Assembly (NCBI GenBank): GCA_011087645.1
Contig: JAALLF010000016.1
Location: forward strand, 1 to 64,000
Origin: Alphaproteobacteria bacterium
GTDB taxonomy: Bacteria > Pseudomonadota > Alphaproteobacteria > UBA6615
Direction: 5' to 3'
DNA: 64,000 nt
The position numbers were made by a program, and so were the translations under genes. Each line of letters opens with the position of its first letter. Position 1 is the stretch's first letter. This document shows, piece after piece, positions 46,538 through 55,555 of the stretch. A model generated the notes under the pieces. That model saw nothing but the letters and a program-made list of their open reading frames with translations. It had not been told where the DNA came from and did no database searches.

Positions 46538-47448
46538 GCGAGCACGGTGCCCGGCGCGATGGGGTAGCCGCGCAACAATGCGGCGGCCGCCACCGGCGCG
46601 CGGCCCTCGCGCTGCACCTGCGTCAATCGCAAGGCGCCGTCGCCGCAGGCCACAGTTAGCTGATCGTCGAGGACAGATCCCGGCGCGCCGGACTCCGACG
46701 CCATCTCGGCTGAAAGGACTTTCAACCGGGCCTCGCCATGCATAAACCAAGCGCCGGGCCAGGGCGAAAAGGCGCGCACCTGGCGCTCCAATTCGGCCGC
46801 TGGACGATCCCAGTCGAGGCGGCCTTCCTCGCGGGTTAGTTTCGCCGCATAGGTCGCGCCGTCCTCGGTTTGCGGAACCGGCGTGATGCGGTCGGCCGCC
46901 AGCCCCGCCAGAGCCTCGACGATCAGCCGCGCACCGAGCGCGGAAAGCTGATCGTGCAGGCTCTCCCCGGTCGTCGAAGGGTCGATGGGCACAGCGTCAC
47001 GCAGCAGCTCCGGGCCGGTGTCGAGGCCCTCGTCCATCGCCATGATGGTGACCCCGGTCTCATGATCGCCGGCCAGGATCGCGCGCTGGATCGGCGCCGC
47101 GCCGCGCCAGCGCGGCAGCAGGGAGGCGTGAATATTGATGCAGCCCCGGCGCGGCGCGTCGAGGATCGGTTTCGGCAGGATCAGACCGTAGGCGACGACC
47201 ACCGCCGCGTCGAGGTCGAGCGCGGCGAAATCGGCCTGCGCTTGCGCGTCTTTAAGCGATTGCGGCGTGCGCACAGCGATGCCCAATTGTTCGGCGGCGT
47301 CATGCACCGGCGACCGGCGTTTCTTCTCGCCCCGCCCCGCGCCGCGCGGCGGCTGGCTATAGGCGCAAACGACCTCATGGCCGGCCGCCGCCAGCGCTTG
47401 CAGGGCCGGAACCGCGAAATCGGGCGTACCGAAAAATGCGAGGCGCAT
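46534..47448 (-). CDS. fmt: methionyl-tRNA formyltransferase
   Basis: 304 residues. It formylates the initiator Met-tRNA using 10-formyl-THF. The catalytic triad matches E. coli (106/108/144): Asn105 and His107 in [16 protein letters not shown], and Asp143 in DEGLDTG. The insertion loop [13 protein letters not shown] and the C-terminal OB-like domain (about 205-304) bind the tRNA. It lies between def and truA on the same strand, 45 bases after def. Confidence 0.96.
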   Translation of the reverse strand: MRLAFFGTPDFAVPALQALAAAGHEVVCAYSQPPRGAGRGEKKRRSPVHDAAEQLGIAVRTPQSLKDAQAQADFAALDLDAAVVVAYGLILPKPILDAPRRGCINIHASLLPRWRGAAPIQRAILAGDHETGVTIMAMDEGLDTGPELLRDAVPIDPSTTGESLHDQLSALGARLIVEALAGLAADRITPVPQTEDGATYAAKLTREEGRLDWDRPAAELERQVRAFSPWPGAWFMHGEARLKVLSAEMASESGAPGSVLDDQLTVACGDGALRLTQVQREGRAPVAAAALLRGYPIAPGTVLA

Positions 47449-47493
47449 AGGGTGTCACCGGGGCCTATGAACGGGCGCAAAGGACGCCGTCGG

Positions 47494-48012
47494 TCAGGCC
47501 GCCTCCTTCTGCCGCTTTAGTTTTTTCATCTTGCGCAGAATGATATTGCGCTTCAGCGGCGACAGATAGTCGACGAACAGAATGCCTTCCAGGTGATCCA
47601 TTTCGTGCTGCGCGCAGGCCGCCAACAGCCCGCCCGCCTCGATCTCCTGAGCCTCGCCGTTCTCATCGAGATAGCGGATGCGCACATCGCCGGGCCGTTC
47701 GACCTCGGCGAAATGGTCGGGCAAGCTGAGACAGCCTTCCTCGGCGATGTGGACTTCGTCCGACGACCAGACAATTTCTGGGTTCACCATCTGGATCGGC
47801 TGGGGGTCTTCGCCCTCGCGCGCCACGTCGCACACGATGATGCGGCGCGTATCGCCAACCTGGGGCGCCGACAGCCCGATGCCCGGCGCGGCGTACATGG
47901 TCTCGAGCATATCGCGCATGAAGTCGCGCACCGCCTGGTCGACGGTCTCGACGGGACGGCATTTGACCTTTAAGCGCGGATCGGGCGCATAGATGATGGG
48001 CAGCAGGGCCAT
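47494..48012 (-). CDS. def: peptide deformylase
   Basis: 172 residues. It removes the formyl group from nascent proteins, the reverse partner of fmt. All three motifs are intact: GIGLSAPQ (44-51), EGCLS (92-96, metal ligand Cys94) and QHEMDH (135-140, two His ligands and catalytic Glu). It leads the def-fmt-truA-MFS unit. The upstream gap holds a family-2 repeat. Confidence 0.96.
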   Translation of the reverse strand: MALLPIIYAPDPRLKVKCRPVETVDQAVRDFMRDMLETMYAAPGIGLSAPQVGDTRRIIVCDVAREGEDPQPIQMVNPEIVWSSDEVHIAEEGCLSLPDHFAEVERPGDVRIRYLDENGEAQEIEAGGLLAACAQHEMDHLEGILFVDYLSPLKRNIILRKMKKLKRQKEAA

Positions 48013-48137
48013 CGCCGGCGTAACCTTTCGAATAAACGGCGTAAGACGTTGAGTTCTCGCCGTTACCTATGATCTTGGCTTCGCCGCGTCAAGATGCCCG
48101 GCGACTAGATCCTGGGCAATCGCATATGACAGCCTCG

Positions 48138-48240
48138 CCCTTCGAGACGCCGCCCTTGGGGCGGCTCCTCAGGATGGGGCTTTGTACATATCTAACCTAA
48201 TTCCTCATCCTGAGGGCTCGCGCAGCGAGTGTCTCGAAGG
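48138..48240. repeat. long imperfect hairpin repeat, family 2 (second copy)
   Basis: CCCTTCGAGACG at the left and GTCTCGAAGG at the right enclose CTCCTCAGGATGGGG and CCTCATCCTGAGG, with mini-hairpins CGCC-CTTG-GGGCG-like and CTCGCGCAGCGAG inside the arms. It matches the copy at 23941-24038 in outline but differs in loop and mini-hairpins, as expected of an old dispersed family. It sits between the divergent genes def and rmuC. Confidence 0.72.
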
Positions 48241-48336
48241 ACGAGGAATTCCAGCCCCCGCCATCTACAATTGCCCGGCGACTCGGCCGAACGGTTGCTA
48301 GAATGGCCGAAAGACGGCCCAAAGAGAGACAGAATC

Positions 48337-49449
48337 ATGGATCCGACGCTGCTTATCGTCACCGTTGTCGCCGGCGCCGCCATTGTCGCCATCGCCGCGA
48401 TGGTTCTGCTGCGCCGCAATGGCAGCGCCGACGTCGCCGCGCTCAGCGAGCGGCTGACCCAATTGACCGAATCTCACGCCGTCGCCCAGGCCCAATTGAC
48501 CCAGCAACTGCAACTGCAGGAGCGCGCCCTGGCCAAGTCCCTCGACGAACGGTTGGCGCAGACCACCACCCGGGTCAATGAGACCCTGGAGAAGAACAGC
48601 CACACCCAGAAGACCAGCCTCGACGAATTGAAGGAACGGTTGGTGCGCATCGACGCGGCGCAGAAAAACATTTCCGACCTGTCGTCCCAGATGGTCGGGC
48701 TACAGGATATTCTGTCGAACAAGCAGGCGCGCGGCGCCTTCGGCGAGGTGCAGCTACACGATCTGGTGGCCAAGGTGCTGCCGCCCGGCGCCTTCCGGTT
48801 CCAGGTCACACTCAGCAACAACCGGCGCGCCGACTGCCTGCTCGACCTGCCCAACCCACCGGGACCGATCGTCATCGACGCCAAATTCCCGCTGGAATCC
48901 TACCGGGCGTTACAGGACGCCGACGGCGACGAAGCCCGCAAGCCCGCCGCGCGCGCCTTCGTTGTCGATATGACAAAGCATATCTCCGACATCGCCGAGA
49001 AATATATTCTGCCCGGCGAGACGGCGGACGCCGCCTTGATGTTCCTACCATCGGAAGCGGTCTATGCCGAACTCCATGCCAATTTCGCTGAAATTGTCGA
49101 CGCGTCCCATCGGGCGAAAGTGTTCATCGTCTCGCCGACCACCCTATGGGCGACCCTCAATACTGTGCGTGCAGTGCTGAAGGACGTGCGCATGAAAGAG
49201 GCCGCCGGGCTGATCCAGCACGAGGTGGCGACCATGATGACCGACGTGGCTCGCCTCGACGACCGGGTCGGCAAACTTCAACGCCATTTCGATCAAGCCG
49301 GCGAGGATATGCGCGCGGTGCGTATCTCGACCGAGAAAATCACCAAGCGCGGCGACCGTATCCAAGACCTGGAAATCGAAGGCCCGACCGCCGACGAAGG
49401 TGCCCTACTGAGCGCCGCGACACCACCAAAACTGCGCGAAGCGAGTTAG
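48337..49449 (+). CDS. rmuC: DNA recombination protein RmuC
   Basis: 370 residues from ATG 48337; GAGAG lies upstream. A membrane helix (about 4-23) is followed by a long coiled coil (about 35-135) and the RmuC nuclease-like domain (about 150-330) with LSNKQARGAFGEVQL, DCLLDLPN, VIDAKFPLESY and MFLPSEAVYAEL. RmuC limits inversions at short inverted repeats and is predicted to belong to the PD-(D/E)xK nuclease group. Single gene, followed by a composite repeat. Confidence 0.94.
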   Translation: MDPTLLIVTVVAGAAIVAIAAMVLLRRNGSADVAALSERLTQLTESHAVAQAQLTQQLQLQERALAKSLDERLAQTTTRVNETLEKNSHTQKTSLDELKERLVRIDAAQKNISDLSSQMVGLQDILSNKQARGAFGEVQLHDLVAKVLPPGAFRFQVTLSNNRRADCLLDLPNPPGPIVIDAKFPLESYRALQDADGDEARKPAARAFVVDMTKHISDIAEKYILPGETADAALMFLPSEAVYAELHANFAEIVDASHRAKVFIVSPTTLWATLNTVRAVLKDVRMKEAAGLIQHEVATMMTDVARLDDRVGKLQRHFDQAGEDMRAVRISTEKITKRGDRIQDLEIEGPTADEGALLSAATPPKLREAS

Positions 49450-49455
49450 GCAGTT

Positions 49456-49636
49456 AGCCCCTCTCCCCCCGGGAGAGGGGTCGGGGTGAGGGGATATAAA
49501 TCTATCCGCAACACCTCATCCTGAGCCTGTCGAAGGATCGTGGTGTTGTCGCTCTCATAATTCGTCAAGCGAGCCATGAGGCTTTTGTCCCCTCACCCGC
49601 TCGCATTGCTCGCCACCCTCTCCCGGTGGGAGAGGG
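49456..49636. repeat. composite repeat: family-3 arms enclosing a family-1 hairpin
   Basis: The left arm (49456-49494) is AGCCCCTCTCC, a hairpin, GAGAGGGG and GGGGTGAGGGG. The right arm (49587-49636) is TCCCCTCACCCGCTCGC followed by CACCCTCTCCC and GGGAGAGGG. The two arms can pair with each other and also fold alone. Between them a family-1 element (49512-49586: CACCTCATCCTGAGCC, TCGAAGGATC, ATGAGGCTTTT) is inserted. It lies between convergent genes. Confidence 0.8.
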
Positions 49637-49642
49637 TTTTAA

Positions 49643-51058
49643 TTACCGCCGGCCGATTTGGGCGCGGTATTCCAGGCTCGCCTCGCCGTTTGCCGGCACC
49701 TTCACCCGCCACAAGGCCTGGAATGCAGAGGTCTGTTCATGACTGGCGCTCTCGCGGACGATTTTCCATTCGCCGTTGAAGGTCTCGATGATCTCGACCT
49801 CGGCCGCGCGGCTGCCACCGTTCTTCAGGGTCAGCCGCTGGGTGGTGTCGACATTCTCGTTGCGGGCACCGGTGCGGTTGAAATTCAACACGGTGCGCTC
49901 GAAGGTCACGTCGAAAGATTGGCCGATATCGACCTTCATCTCGCCGCCCACCCGGGTGGCGATCACCGTCGCGCCACCCTGAAAGACTTCGCGCCCATCG
50001 GCTTCCTCGAAGGACGAGAACAGGCCCGCGGGCAGCGGTACGCCGAGGCCGTTCTTGGTTTCGTTGGCGATGGTTAGGCGCGCCAGCACCGGCTGGGTGG
50101 TGGCGGTCGCGCGGGCCGAATAGAGCGGACCGCCCTGGGTGCGTAAGATGCGCCGGAAGGCCACGGTTGGACTCTGGATAAGCTCCACCTGGGTCTGCTG
50201 GCGCGGTTTAATGTCGAAGGTCTGGGACAGCGCGTAGCGGTAATAGGGCCCGGTCGCGCCGAGTGAGACCCCATCGGCCACCACCGCTTCCGCCCGCAAC
50301 ACGCGCGCGACCGGTTGGCGTGGCACCGGTTGCGCCGCCGCCCGGTTGACCTGCCCGGCAATCAACGAAAGCTGCGCCGCCGGAAAGCCAGTGCTGGTTT
50401 GATTATCGATCAGCGCCCAGCCGGTTAGCTCCAGGCGGTCGCGGCCCTCGGCGAGCCGCGCCACATAATTGGTTTTCCAACTCACCCCGTCGGTGAGGTA
50501 GCTCAGCGACACGGCGCGTTCGCCCGCCTCCGGTACTGAGATATTCGCAACAATGCCGGGCGCGGGGCGCAGATCGGACGGCACGTCAGCAAACACGATG
50601 CGGCCCGGCAGCCCAGTCTCGATGCGGTCGCCGATGCGCAAGACCAAATCGGGCGCCACCGCCAGCACCTCGGCTTCCTCGAATGTTTCCACGCCGGTTA
50701 CCGGGTTCATGCGCGCGACCCGAACCGTTTGGCCCAGCGACCGGCGCAGCAGCGCCCCCGAAGACAAGGTTTCGCGGTCGACCGCCACGCTTCTGATTGT
50801 CGTATTCTCGCCGGCCCCCAAACGAATGGTGGCAATGTCCAACCGGTCGCTGAGATCCGATAGCAACAGGGATCCCGGCCCCTTCGGCAAAAACCCCTCG
50901 CGCACGTCGTGCACCAGGGCAAAGCCGCCCTGATAGACGGTCAACGACAGGTCGGTGCGCTGATCGGCGCCAACGACCACCGTTTGGGCCTGCACCGCCG
51001 GGGCGGATACGAACAGGAAAACAGCAATGGCGGCAATTAGGGGCATATGTGGGAACAT
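49643..51058 (-). CDS. DUF4139 domain protein, exported
   Basis: 471 residues from ATG 51058 (GAGG upstream); ATG 51046 is possible. The signal peptide ends near SAPAVQAQ. The DUF4139 region (about 180-470) is beta-rich: LSYLTDGVSWKTNYVARL is a hallmark, with SLSLIAGQVN-like and ATLTIANETKNGLGVPLPAG-like segments around it. The N-terminal part (30-180) also looks like beta strands. The protein is probably periplasmic or surface-exposed and of unknown function. It is convergent with rmuC. Confidence 0.85.
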   Translation of the reverse strand: MFPHMPLIAAIAVFLFVSAPAVQAQTVVVGADQRTDLSLTVYQGGFALVHDVREGFLPKGPGSLLLSDLSDRLDIATIRLGAGENTTIRSVAVDRETLSSGALLRRSLGQTVRVARMNPVTGVETFEEAEVLAVAPDLVLRIGDRIETGLPGRIVFADVPSDLRPAPGIVANISVPEAGERAVSLSYLTDGVSWKTNYVARLAEGRDRLELTGWALIDNQTSTGFPAAQLSLIAGQVNRAAAQPVPRQPVARVLRAEAVVADGVSLGATGPYYRYALSQTFDIKPRQQTQVELIQSPTVAFRRILRTQGGPLYSARATATTQPVLARLTIANETKNGLGVPLPAGLFSSFEEADGREVFQGGATVIATRVGGEMKVDIGQSFDVTFERTVLNFNRTGARNENVDTTQRLTLKNGGSRAAEVEIIETFNGEWKIVRESASHEQTSAFQALWRVKVPANGEASLEYRAQIGRR

Positions 51059-51141
51059 CGCGAAGACCTCGTGGCTTACTCCTGAGACCGCCAGTAAATC
51101 GACCGATGGCGGCAATAGTAAGGCGCAATTATAGCCGGCCG

Positions 51142-51735
51142 TTACAGGGGTCGGCGGCTTTTCATGGCGGCGGTCAGGGTGCCATCGTCGAGATAATTCA
51201 ACTCGCCGCCGACCGGCACGCCGTGCGCCAACCGCGACACCTTAACCCCGGCCGACGCCAGGCGTTCCACGATGTAGTGGGCGGTGGTCTGGCCGGCGAC
51301 GGTGGCGTTGGTCGCCAGGATGACCTCCAGCACCGCCGTCTCTTTAGCGCGGTCGACCAACTTGCCGATATTGAGATCTTCCGGATTGACCCCGTCGAGC
51401 GCCGACAGGGTCCCGCCCAGCACATGATAGCGGCCGCGATGCACGCCAGTGCGTTCCAGCGCCCACAAATCGGCGACGTCTTCGACCACGCAGATAGCCG
51501 ACGCATCACGCTCGGGGTTGGCGCAGATGCGGCACGGGTCCGAGGTATCCACATTGCCGCAGATTTGGCATGGCGATATGGCCTCTGCCGTGGCGGCCAG
51601 CGCGTCGGCCAGCGGCGTCATCAATTGCGCCGGACGCTTGATCAGATGCAGCGCCACACGCCGCGCCGAGCGCGGCCCCAAGCCCGGCAGCTTGGCCAGC
51701 AGTTCGATCAATCGGTCGATTTCGGGGGCGGACAT
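51142..51735 (-). CDS. recR: recombination protein RecR
   Basis: 197 residues. It works with RecF and RecO in loading RecA at gaps. A helix-hairpin-helix [19 protein letters not shown] (13-31) is followed by a zinc finger with Cys56, Cys59, Cys68 and Cys71, and a Toprim domain (about 80-170) with [13 protein letters not shown]. It follows ybaB and dnaX on the same strand, the usual dnaX-ybaB-recR order. Confidence 0.96.
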   Translation of the reverse strand: MSAPEIDRLIELLAKLPGLGPRSARRVALHLIKRPAQLMTPLADALAATAEAISPCQICGNVDTSDPCRICANPERDASAICVVEDVADLWALERTGVHRGRYHVLGGTLSALDGVNPEDLNIGKLVDRAKETAVLEVILATNATVAGQTTAHYIVERLASAGVKVSRLAHGVPVGGELNYLDDGTLTAAMKSRRPL

Positions 51736-51754
51736 CTAAACCAGCCGCAGGGGC

Positions 51755-52081
51755 TCAACCGAAGGGCAGGCTCATGCCCGGCGGCAGATCCAGACCGCCG
51801 GTCAGTTCCTTCATGGCCTCGGCGGTCTTGGCTTCCGCCTTGGCCTTGGCGTCGGCATGGGCGGCAACAATCAGATCTTCCAGTATTTCCGCCTCGTGGG
51901 GCTTCATCAGTGACGGGTCGACCTTGAGACCCTGCATCTCGCCCTTGCCGTTCAGGACCACGGTGACCAGACCGGCGCCGGAGATCCCTTCGACGGTCAT
52001 CGCGGCCAACTGTTCCTGCATCTCAGCCATTTTCGACTGCATCGCTTGAGCCTGTTTCAGCATTTGGCCAATATTCTTCAT
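51755..52081 (-). CDS. YbaB/EbfC family nucleoid-associated protein
   Basis: 108 residues from ATG 52081, overlapping the dnaX stop as ATGA. The helical start IGQMLKQAQAMQSKMAEMQEQ, a beta hairpin (VTVVLNGKGEMQGLKVD) and the final helix match the small DNA-binding YbaB family. Its tweezers-like dimer binds DNA. The tail GGLDLPPGMSLPFG is typical of proteobacterial members. Confidence 0.95.
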   Translation of the reverse strand: MKNIGQMLKQAQAMQSKMAEMQEQLAAMTVEGISGAGLVTVVLNGKGEMQGLKVDPSLMKPHEAEILEDLIVAAHADAKAKAEAKTAEAMKELTGGLDLPPGMSLPFG

Positions 52082-54084
52082 GCGTCGCTATCCTCGCCGT
52101 CCAAGTCATCATCGGGGTCTGTGTAGCCGCCATCGTCGCCGGCCAGCGCCTCGCCGCCGCCGTCGCGGCTGACCACGCGTTCTATGCGCGCGCCGGCAAA
52201 GGTGTCGAGGGCCGCGCGGACCACCGGGTCTTCCGCCGCCGCCGTGCGCTCGGCCTGCTCGTGGGCCGAATCCTGCTCGGCCAAAGTGGGTTCGCCGACT
52301 TCGCCCGATACACTGACCGACCAATGGGCGCCGCGCCAGTCGCGCAGATAGTTCAGAACTTCGCCGGCCAGATTGCCGGGGGCCGAATCGTTGGGCCGAA
52401 ATTCCAGCCGGCCGGGCTCGTAGGCGATCAAATGAACGTTCATGTACAAGTGATTGCGCAGCTGGATTTCCCGCTTCTCGGCGAACAGCGCGATCAGATC
52501 GCGGAACGTCGTGGGATCGGGCTCGACCTCTTCCACCACTTCCGGCTGCGGCGCTAGCTCTGACGTCAGGTCAGGCGCAGCCGCGGCCATGGTCGCCGGC
52601 GGCGCGGAAGCGGGTGGCGCTGCCGACGGGGCGTCGTCTCCTCCCGCTGTGATCGGCGCACCGGCAACCGCCGTAGCGTCACCGTTTGTGGCGGTTGGCG
52701 GGCTCGGCGCTGGCGACGCGCTGGATTTGCCGCCCTCGGCTTCCAGGCGCGCCACGATGTCGGCCGGCGCCGGTAAATCGGCGGCATAGGCCAGGCGGAT
52801 CAGCACCATCTCGACCGCCGGCAGGGCCATCGGCGCGCGCTGCGCTTCGCCCAGACCCTTAAGCAATATCTGCCAGGCCCGCGATAGAACCGAGACCGGC
52901 AGCTTCTCGGCCAGTTCGCGGCCACGGCTGCGCTCGACTTCCGAGATCGTCGCATCGTCGGCGGTCTTGGGCACCAGCTTCACGCGGGTCAGCCAGTGGC
53001 TGAGGCCGAGCATATCCTGCAAAATGGCGATCGGATCGGCGCCGGAATCATACAGCGTGCGCAAACCAGACAGAGCCTCGTCGGCGCGCCCACCCATCAC
53101 CGCTTCGAACAGGTCGTAGACCCCGCTGGCGTCGGCGACCCCCAGCATGTCGCGCACTTCGCCCTCGCTGGCCGTCGCCCCGCCGGAGCCGTAGGCCGCG
53201 ATCGCCTGGTCGAGCAACGACAGGCCGTCGCGCACCGACCCGTCGGCGGCGCGCGCGATGAGCCTCAGCGCGCCGTCGTCAACCGCCGCCGATTCCTTTT
53301 CCACGATCGAAGTGAAATGCTGCAACAGTTCGTCGGCGCCGACCCGGCGTAAGTCGAAGCGCTGGCAGCGCGACAGAACCGTGACCGGCACCTTGCGGAT
53401 TTCCGTGGTGGCGAAGATGAACTTCACATGTTCCGGTGGTTCTTCCAGGGTCTTCAACAGGGCGTTGAAGGCGTTGCGCGACAGCATGTGCACTTCATCG
53501 ATGATGTAGACCTTGTAGCGGCCGAACACTGGGCGGTAGCGCACCCCGTCGAGGATTTCGCGAATATCATCGACCCCGGTACGGCTCGCCGCATCGACCT
53601 CTAAAACATCGGGGTGGCGGTCTTCGGCAATCGCCACGCACTGCTCATCGTCGGCGGCCGGCGTGATGGTCGGCCCGTCGGTGGCGTTGAGGCATTTGGC
53701 GATGATCCGCGCCGTCGTCGTCTTACCCACCCCGCGCACGCCGGTCAGGATAAAGGCGTGCGCCACCCGGTCGAGCGCGAACGCGTTGGTCAGGGTTTGC
53801 ACCAGGGCTTCCTGGCCGATCAGCTCGTCGAAATTTTGCGGCCGGTATTTGCGCGCCAGCACCACATAATCGCCGCCCGCCGCCTCTTCGCCAGGATCAT
53901 TCCGTACAGGCTGTACAGGCGCCGGTGGCGTCTCGGCGACATCTACCGCCTCGGAATCAGCCGCCGGCGCCGGCGCATCGAGAAAGCTCGACTGATTGAC
54001 ATCGTCGATCGTCGGGCTGCCGTCGGCGGCGTCGACATCATCGATTTCGTCGTCGGACATCTGGTCGTCGGAGTCGGCAGTCAT
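52078..54084 (-). CDS. dnaX: DNA polymerase III subunit gamma/tau
   Basis: 668 residues. It is the clamp-loader ATPase. An acidic 70-residue leader precedes the core YVVLARKYRPQNFDELIG. Walker A GVRGVGKT is at 115-122, Walker B is DEVHML, and the arginine-finger region SRCQRF follows. The zinc module normally has four cysteines (C-x8-C-x2-C-x2-C-like). Here only two remain (about 131 and 149, with ITPAADDEQC between), so zinc binding is doubtful. After an Ala/Pro-rich linker (about 450-525) comes the tau-type C-terminal domain. Walker and sensor motifs are intact, so it should still function. Confidence 0.94.
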   Translation of the reverse strand: MTADSDDQMSDDEIDDVDAADGSPTIDDVNQSSFLDAPAPAADSEAVDVAETPPAPVQPVRNDPGEEAAGGDYVVLARKYRPQNFDELIGQEALVQTLTNAFALDRVAHAFILTGVRGVGKTTTARIIAKCLNATDGPTITPAADDEQCVAIAEDRHPDVLEVDAASRTGVDDIREILDGVRYRPVFGRYKVYIIDEVHMLSRNAFNALLKTLEEPPEHVKFIFATTEIRKVPVTVLSRCQRFDLRRVGADELLQHFTSIVEKESAAVDDGALRLIARAADGSVRDGLSLLDQAIAAYGSGGATASEGEVRDMLGVADASGVYDLFEAVMGGRADEALSGLRTLYDSGADPIAILQDMLGLSHWLTRVKLVPKTADDATISEVERSRGRELAEKLPVSVLSRAWQILLKGLGEAQRAPMALPAVEMVLIRLAYAADLPAPADIVARLEAEGGKSSASPAPSPPTATNGDATAVAGAPITAGGDDAPSAAPPASAPPATMAAAAPDLTSELAPQPEVVEEVEPDPTTFRDLIALFAEKREIQLRNHLYMNVHLIAYEPGRLEFRPNDSAPGNLAGEVLNYLRDWRGAHWSVSVSGEVGEPTLAEQDSAHEQAERTAAAEDPVVRAALDTFAGARIERVVSRDGGGEALAGDDGGYTDPDDDLDGEDSDA

Positions 54085-54126
54085 CGGCGGTCGCGGGCCC
54101 CATCAGTCGGGGTTTGAGGGTTCGAA

Positions 54127-54227
54127 GTGGAAGGCCGGTTTGAATACGACCCGGGCGAAACTCGTTGCGGCTGCTTCCTTCCGGACCTGACCGGGTTCGC
54201 GAGAGGCCCGTCCGCCCGACCTTCCAC
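54127..54227 (-). ncRNA. ffs: signal recognition particle RNA (small, 4.5S type)
   Basis: On the minus strand the highly conserved apical domain GGTCAGGTCCGGAAGGAAGC is present. Flanking strands pair, and the ends GTGGAAGG (54227-54220) and CCTTCCAC (54134-54127) form the closing stem, giving about 101 bases. It is the RNA core of SRP with Ffh. Location upstream of dnaX is common in alphaproteobacteria. A TATAGT box at 54232-54237 is placed correctly for a start at about 54227. Confidence 0.93.
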
Positions 54228-54231
54228 GGAC

Positions 54232-54260
54232 ACTATATCAGATCGCTCGCCCGGCGGAAC
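54232..54260 (-). promoter_or_regulatory. promoter of the SRP RNA
   Basis: TATAGT (54237-54232 on the minus strand) lies 5 bases before the predicted RNA 5' end. The region 17 bases further upstream reads GTTCCG, a weak -35 box. Its placement relative to the closing stem supports it. Confidence 0.5.
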
Positions 54261-54367
54261 CGGGCAGTGGGGATGAAATCGCTATGATTTGCACTGTCGG
54301 CCCGGTCGCCAAGCGTTGCGGCTACACCCCCATTATGACAATTTCATCTCTCACAACCGGACCCGTC

Positions 54368-55282
54368 ATGACCCGCAAGAACTTCTACGCCAACATCAAT
54401 CTCGACCGCGCCGCCAATCAGCGCTCCGACAGCGATTGGCTAACCGGCCAGCTTGGCGCGTCGCAAAGCCGGGTGCTGCCAGTCTGGCGGGGCCAAAACC
54501 TGGTCTCCACCGGCGATGAGATCACCATGATCGATCTCGATATCGCTCATATGGACGCCCTGACGAGCGACCAGAACCAGCCTGTTTTACTCGGCCTGGT
54601 CGGCGAGACCACCTATTTCAGCATCGATATCTCCCATGTGGAGAACCCGACCGAGCACGATGTTCTCGGCAGCCAGGGCCAGTTCGCCGACCTTCGCCAG
54701 GTGGGCCAGATCATGGCGCCGGAACAGGGCAACCTGTTGGCCTATGCGCGCGGCATCAATTATTGGCACCAGCGCCACCGCCATTGCGGCGTCTGCGGCG
54801 CGCCGACCCACAGCGAAGCGGCCGGCCACCAGCGCCGCTGCTCTAACCGGGACTGCGACGCGGTGCATTTTCCGCGCACCGATTCAGCCTGCATCGTGCT
54901 GGTCTATGATGAGGACAGGATCATTCTGGCCCGCGCCGACCGCTTTCCGCCGCGCATGCAGTCGGTTCTCGCCGGTTTTCTCGAACCCGGCGAAAGCCTG
55001 GAAGACTGCGTCGCCCGCGAAGTGTTCGAAGAGGTCGGGGTCAATTTAACCGACATCGAATACCAGCATTCGCAACCCTGGCCTTTTCCGTCGTCCTTGA
55101 TGGTCGGCTTTCGCGCCCGCGCCCTGAACACCGATCTGCACCCGGACCCGGTGGAACTGGCGTCGGCGGATTGGTTCAGCCGCGACGAGTTGAAGGCGAT
55201 CACGCCTGACTCCGACCTCCAGCTACCACGGGCCGATTCGATCGCCCGCCACCTGATCGAGGACTGGCTAGCCGAACGGTAA
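54368..55282 (+). CDS. nudC: NAD(+) diphosphatase / NAD-capped RNA decapping enzyme
   Basis: 304 residues from ATG 54368, where family similarity starts; ATGs at 54284 and 54335 would lengthen it, and none has a good ribosome site. A beta-rich N-terminal domain is followed by a zinc ribbon (CGVCGAPTHSEAAG then RRCSNRDC) and the Nudix domain. The Nudix box is GFLEPGESLEDCVAREVFEEVGV, with E-V-x-E-E complete, and SQPWPFPSSLM is the NudC-specific SQPWPFPxS motif. It cleaves NAD(H) to NMN(H) and AMP and removes NAD caps from RNA. Confidence 0.94.
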   Translation: MTRKNFYANINLDRAANQRSDSDWLTGQLGASQSRVLPVWRGQNLVSTGDEITMIDLDIAHMDALTSDQNQPVLLGLVGETTYFSIDISHVENPTEHDVLGSQGQFADLRQVGQIMAPEQGNLLAYARGINYWHQRHRHCGVCGAPTHSEAAGHQRRCSNRDCDAVHFPRTDSACIVLVYDEDRIILARADRFPPRMQSVLAGFLEPGESLEDCVAREVFEEVGVNLTDIEYQHSQPWPFPSSLMVGFRARALNTDLHPDPVELASADWFSRDELKAITPDSDLQLPRADSIARHLIEDWLAER

Positions 55283-55290
55283 ACACATTA

Positions 55291-55459
55291 AGCCCCTCTC
55301 CTTGGGGAGAGGGGTTGGGGTGAGGGGAAATTATTTCATTCGCGACACCTCACCCCTATCTGTCGAAGGATCGAGGTGTTGCCGCCCTCATACTTCGACA
55401 AGTGCAGCATGAGGCTTTTCGCTCGCTAACGCTCGCCACCCTCTCCCGCCGGGAGAGGG
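55291..55459. repeat. composite repeat: family-3 arms enclosing a family-1 hairpin (second copy)
   Basis: The left arm (55291-55327) reads AGCCCCTCTCC, TTGGGGAGAGGGG, TTGGGGTGAGGGG. The inserted family-1 element spans 55346-55419 (CACCTCACCC, GTCGAAGGATCGAGGTG, CTCATACTTCGAC, ATGAGGCTTTT). The right arm (55420-55459) has lost its TCCCCTCACC part but keeps CGCTCGC, CACCCTCTCCC and GGGAGAGGG. It lies between co-directional genes nudC and the antiporter gene. Confidence 0.8.
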
Positions 55460-55555
55460 TTATTGGTATGCGGTTCGGTTATCGGTTCAATTTCACCGTG
55501 ATTCTTTTCAACTCAAAAATGCTCTACGCTGTCGATATTCAACTCGGAGCGCGCC

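Noticed and set aside
52078..54084. Programmed frameshift in dnaX producing a short gamma form
   Set aside because: No A-rich slippery heptamer with a following hairpin could be found at the gamma/tau boundary; only the full-length product is supported.
55283..55555. CRISPR-like or phage-like structure in the repeat-rich gap
   Set aside because: The repeats are inverted arms and one inserted hairpin, not regularly spaced direct repeats with spacers; no cas genes are present.
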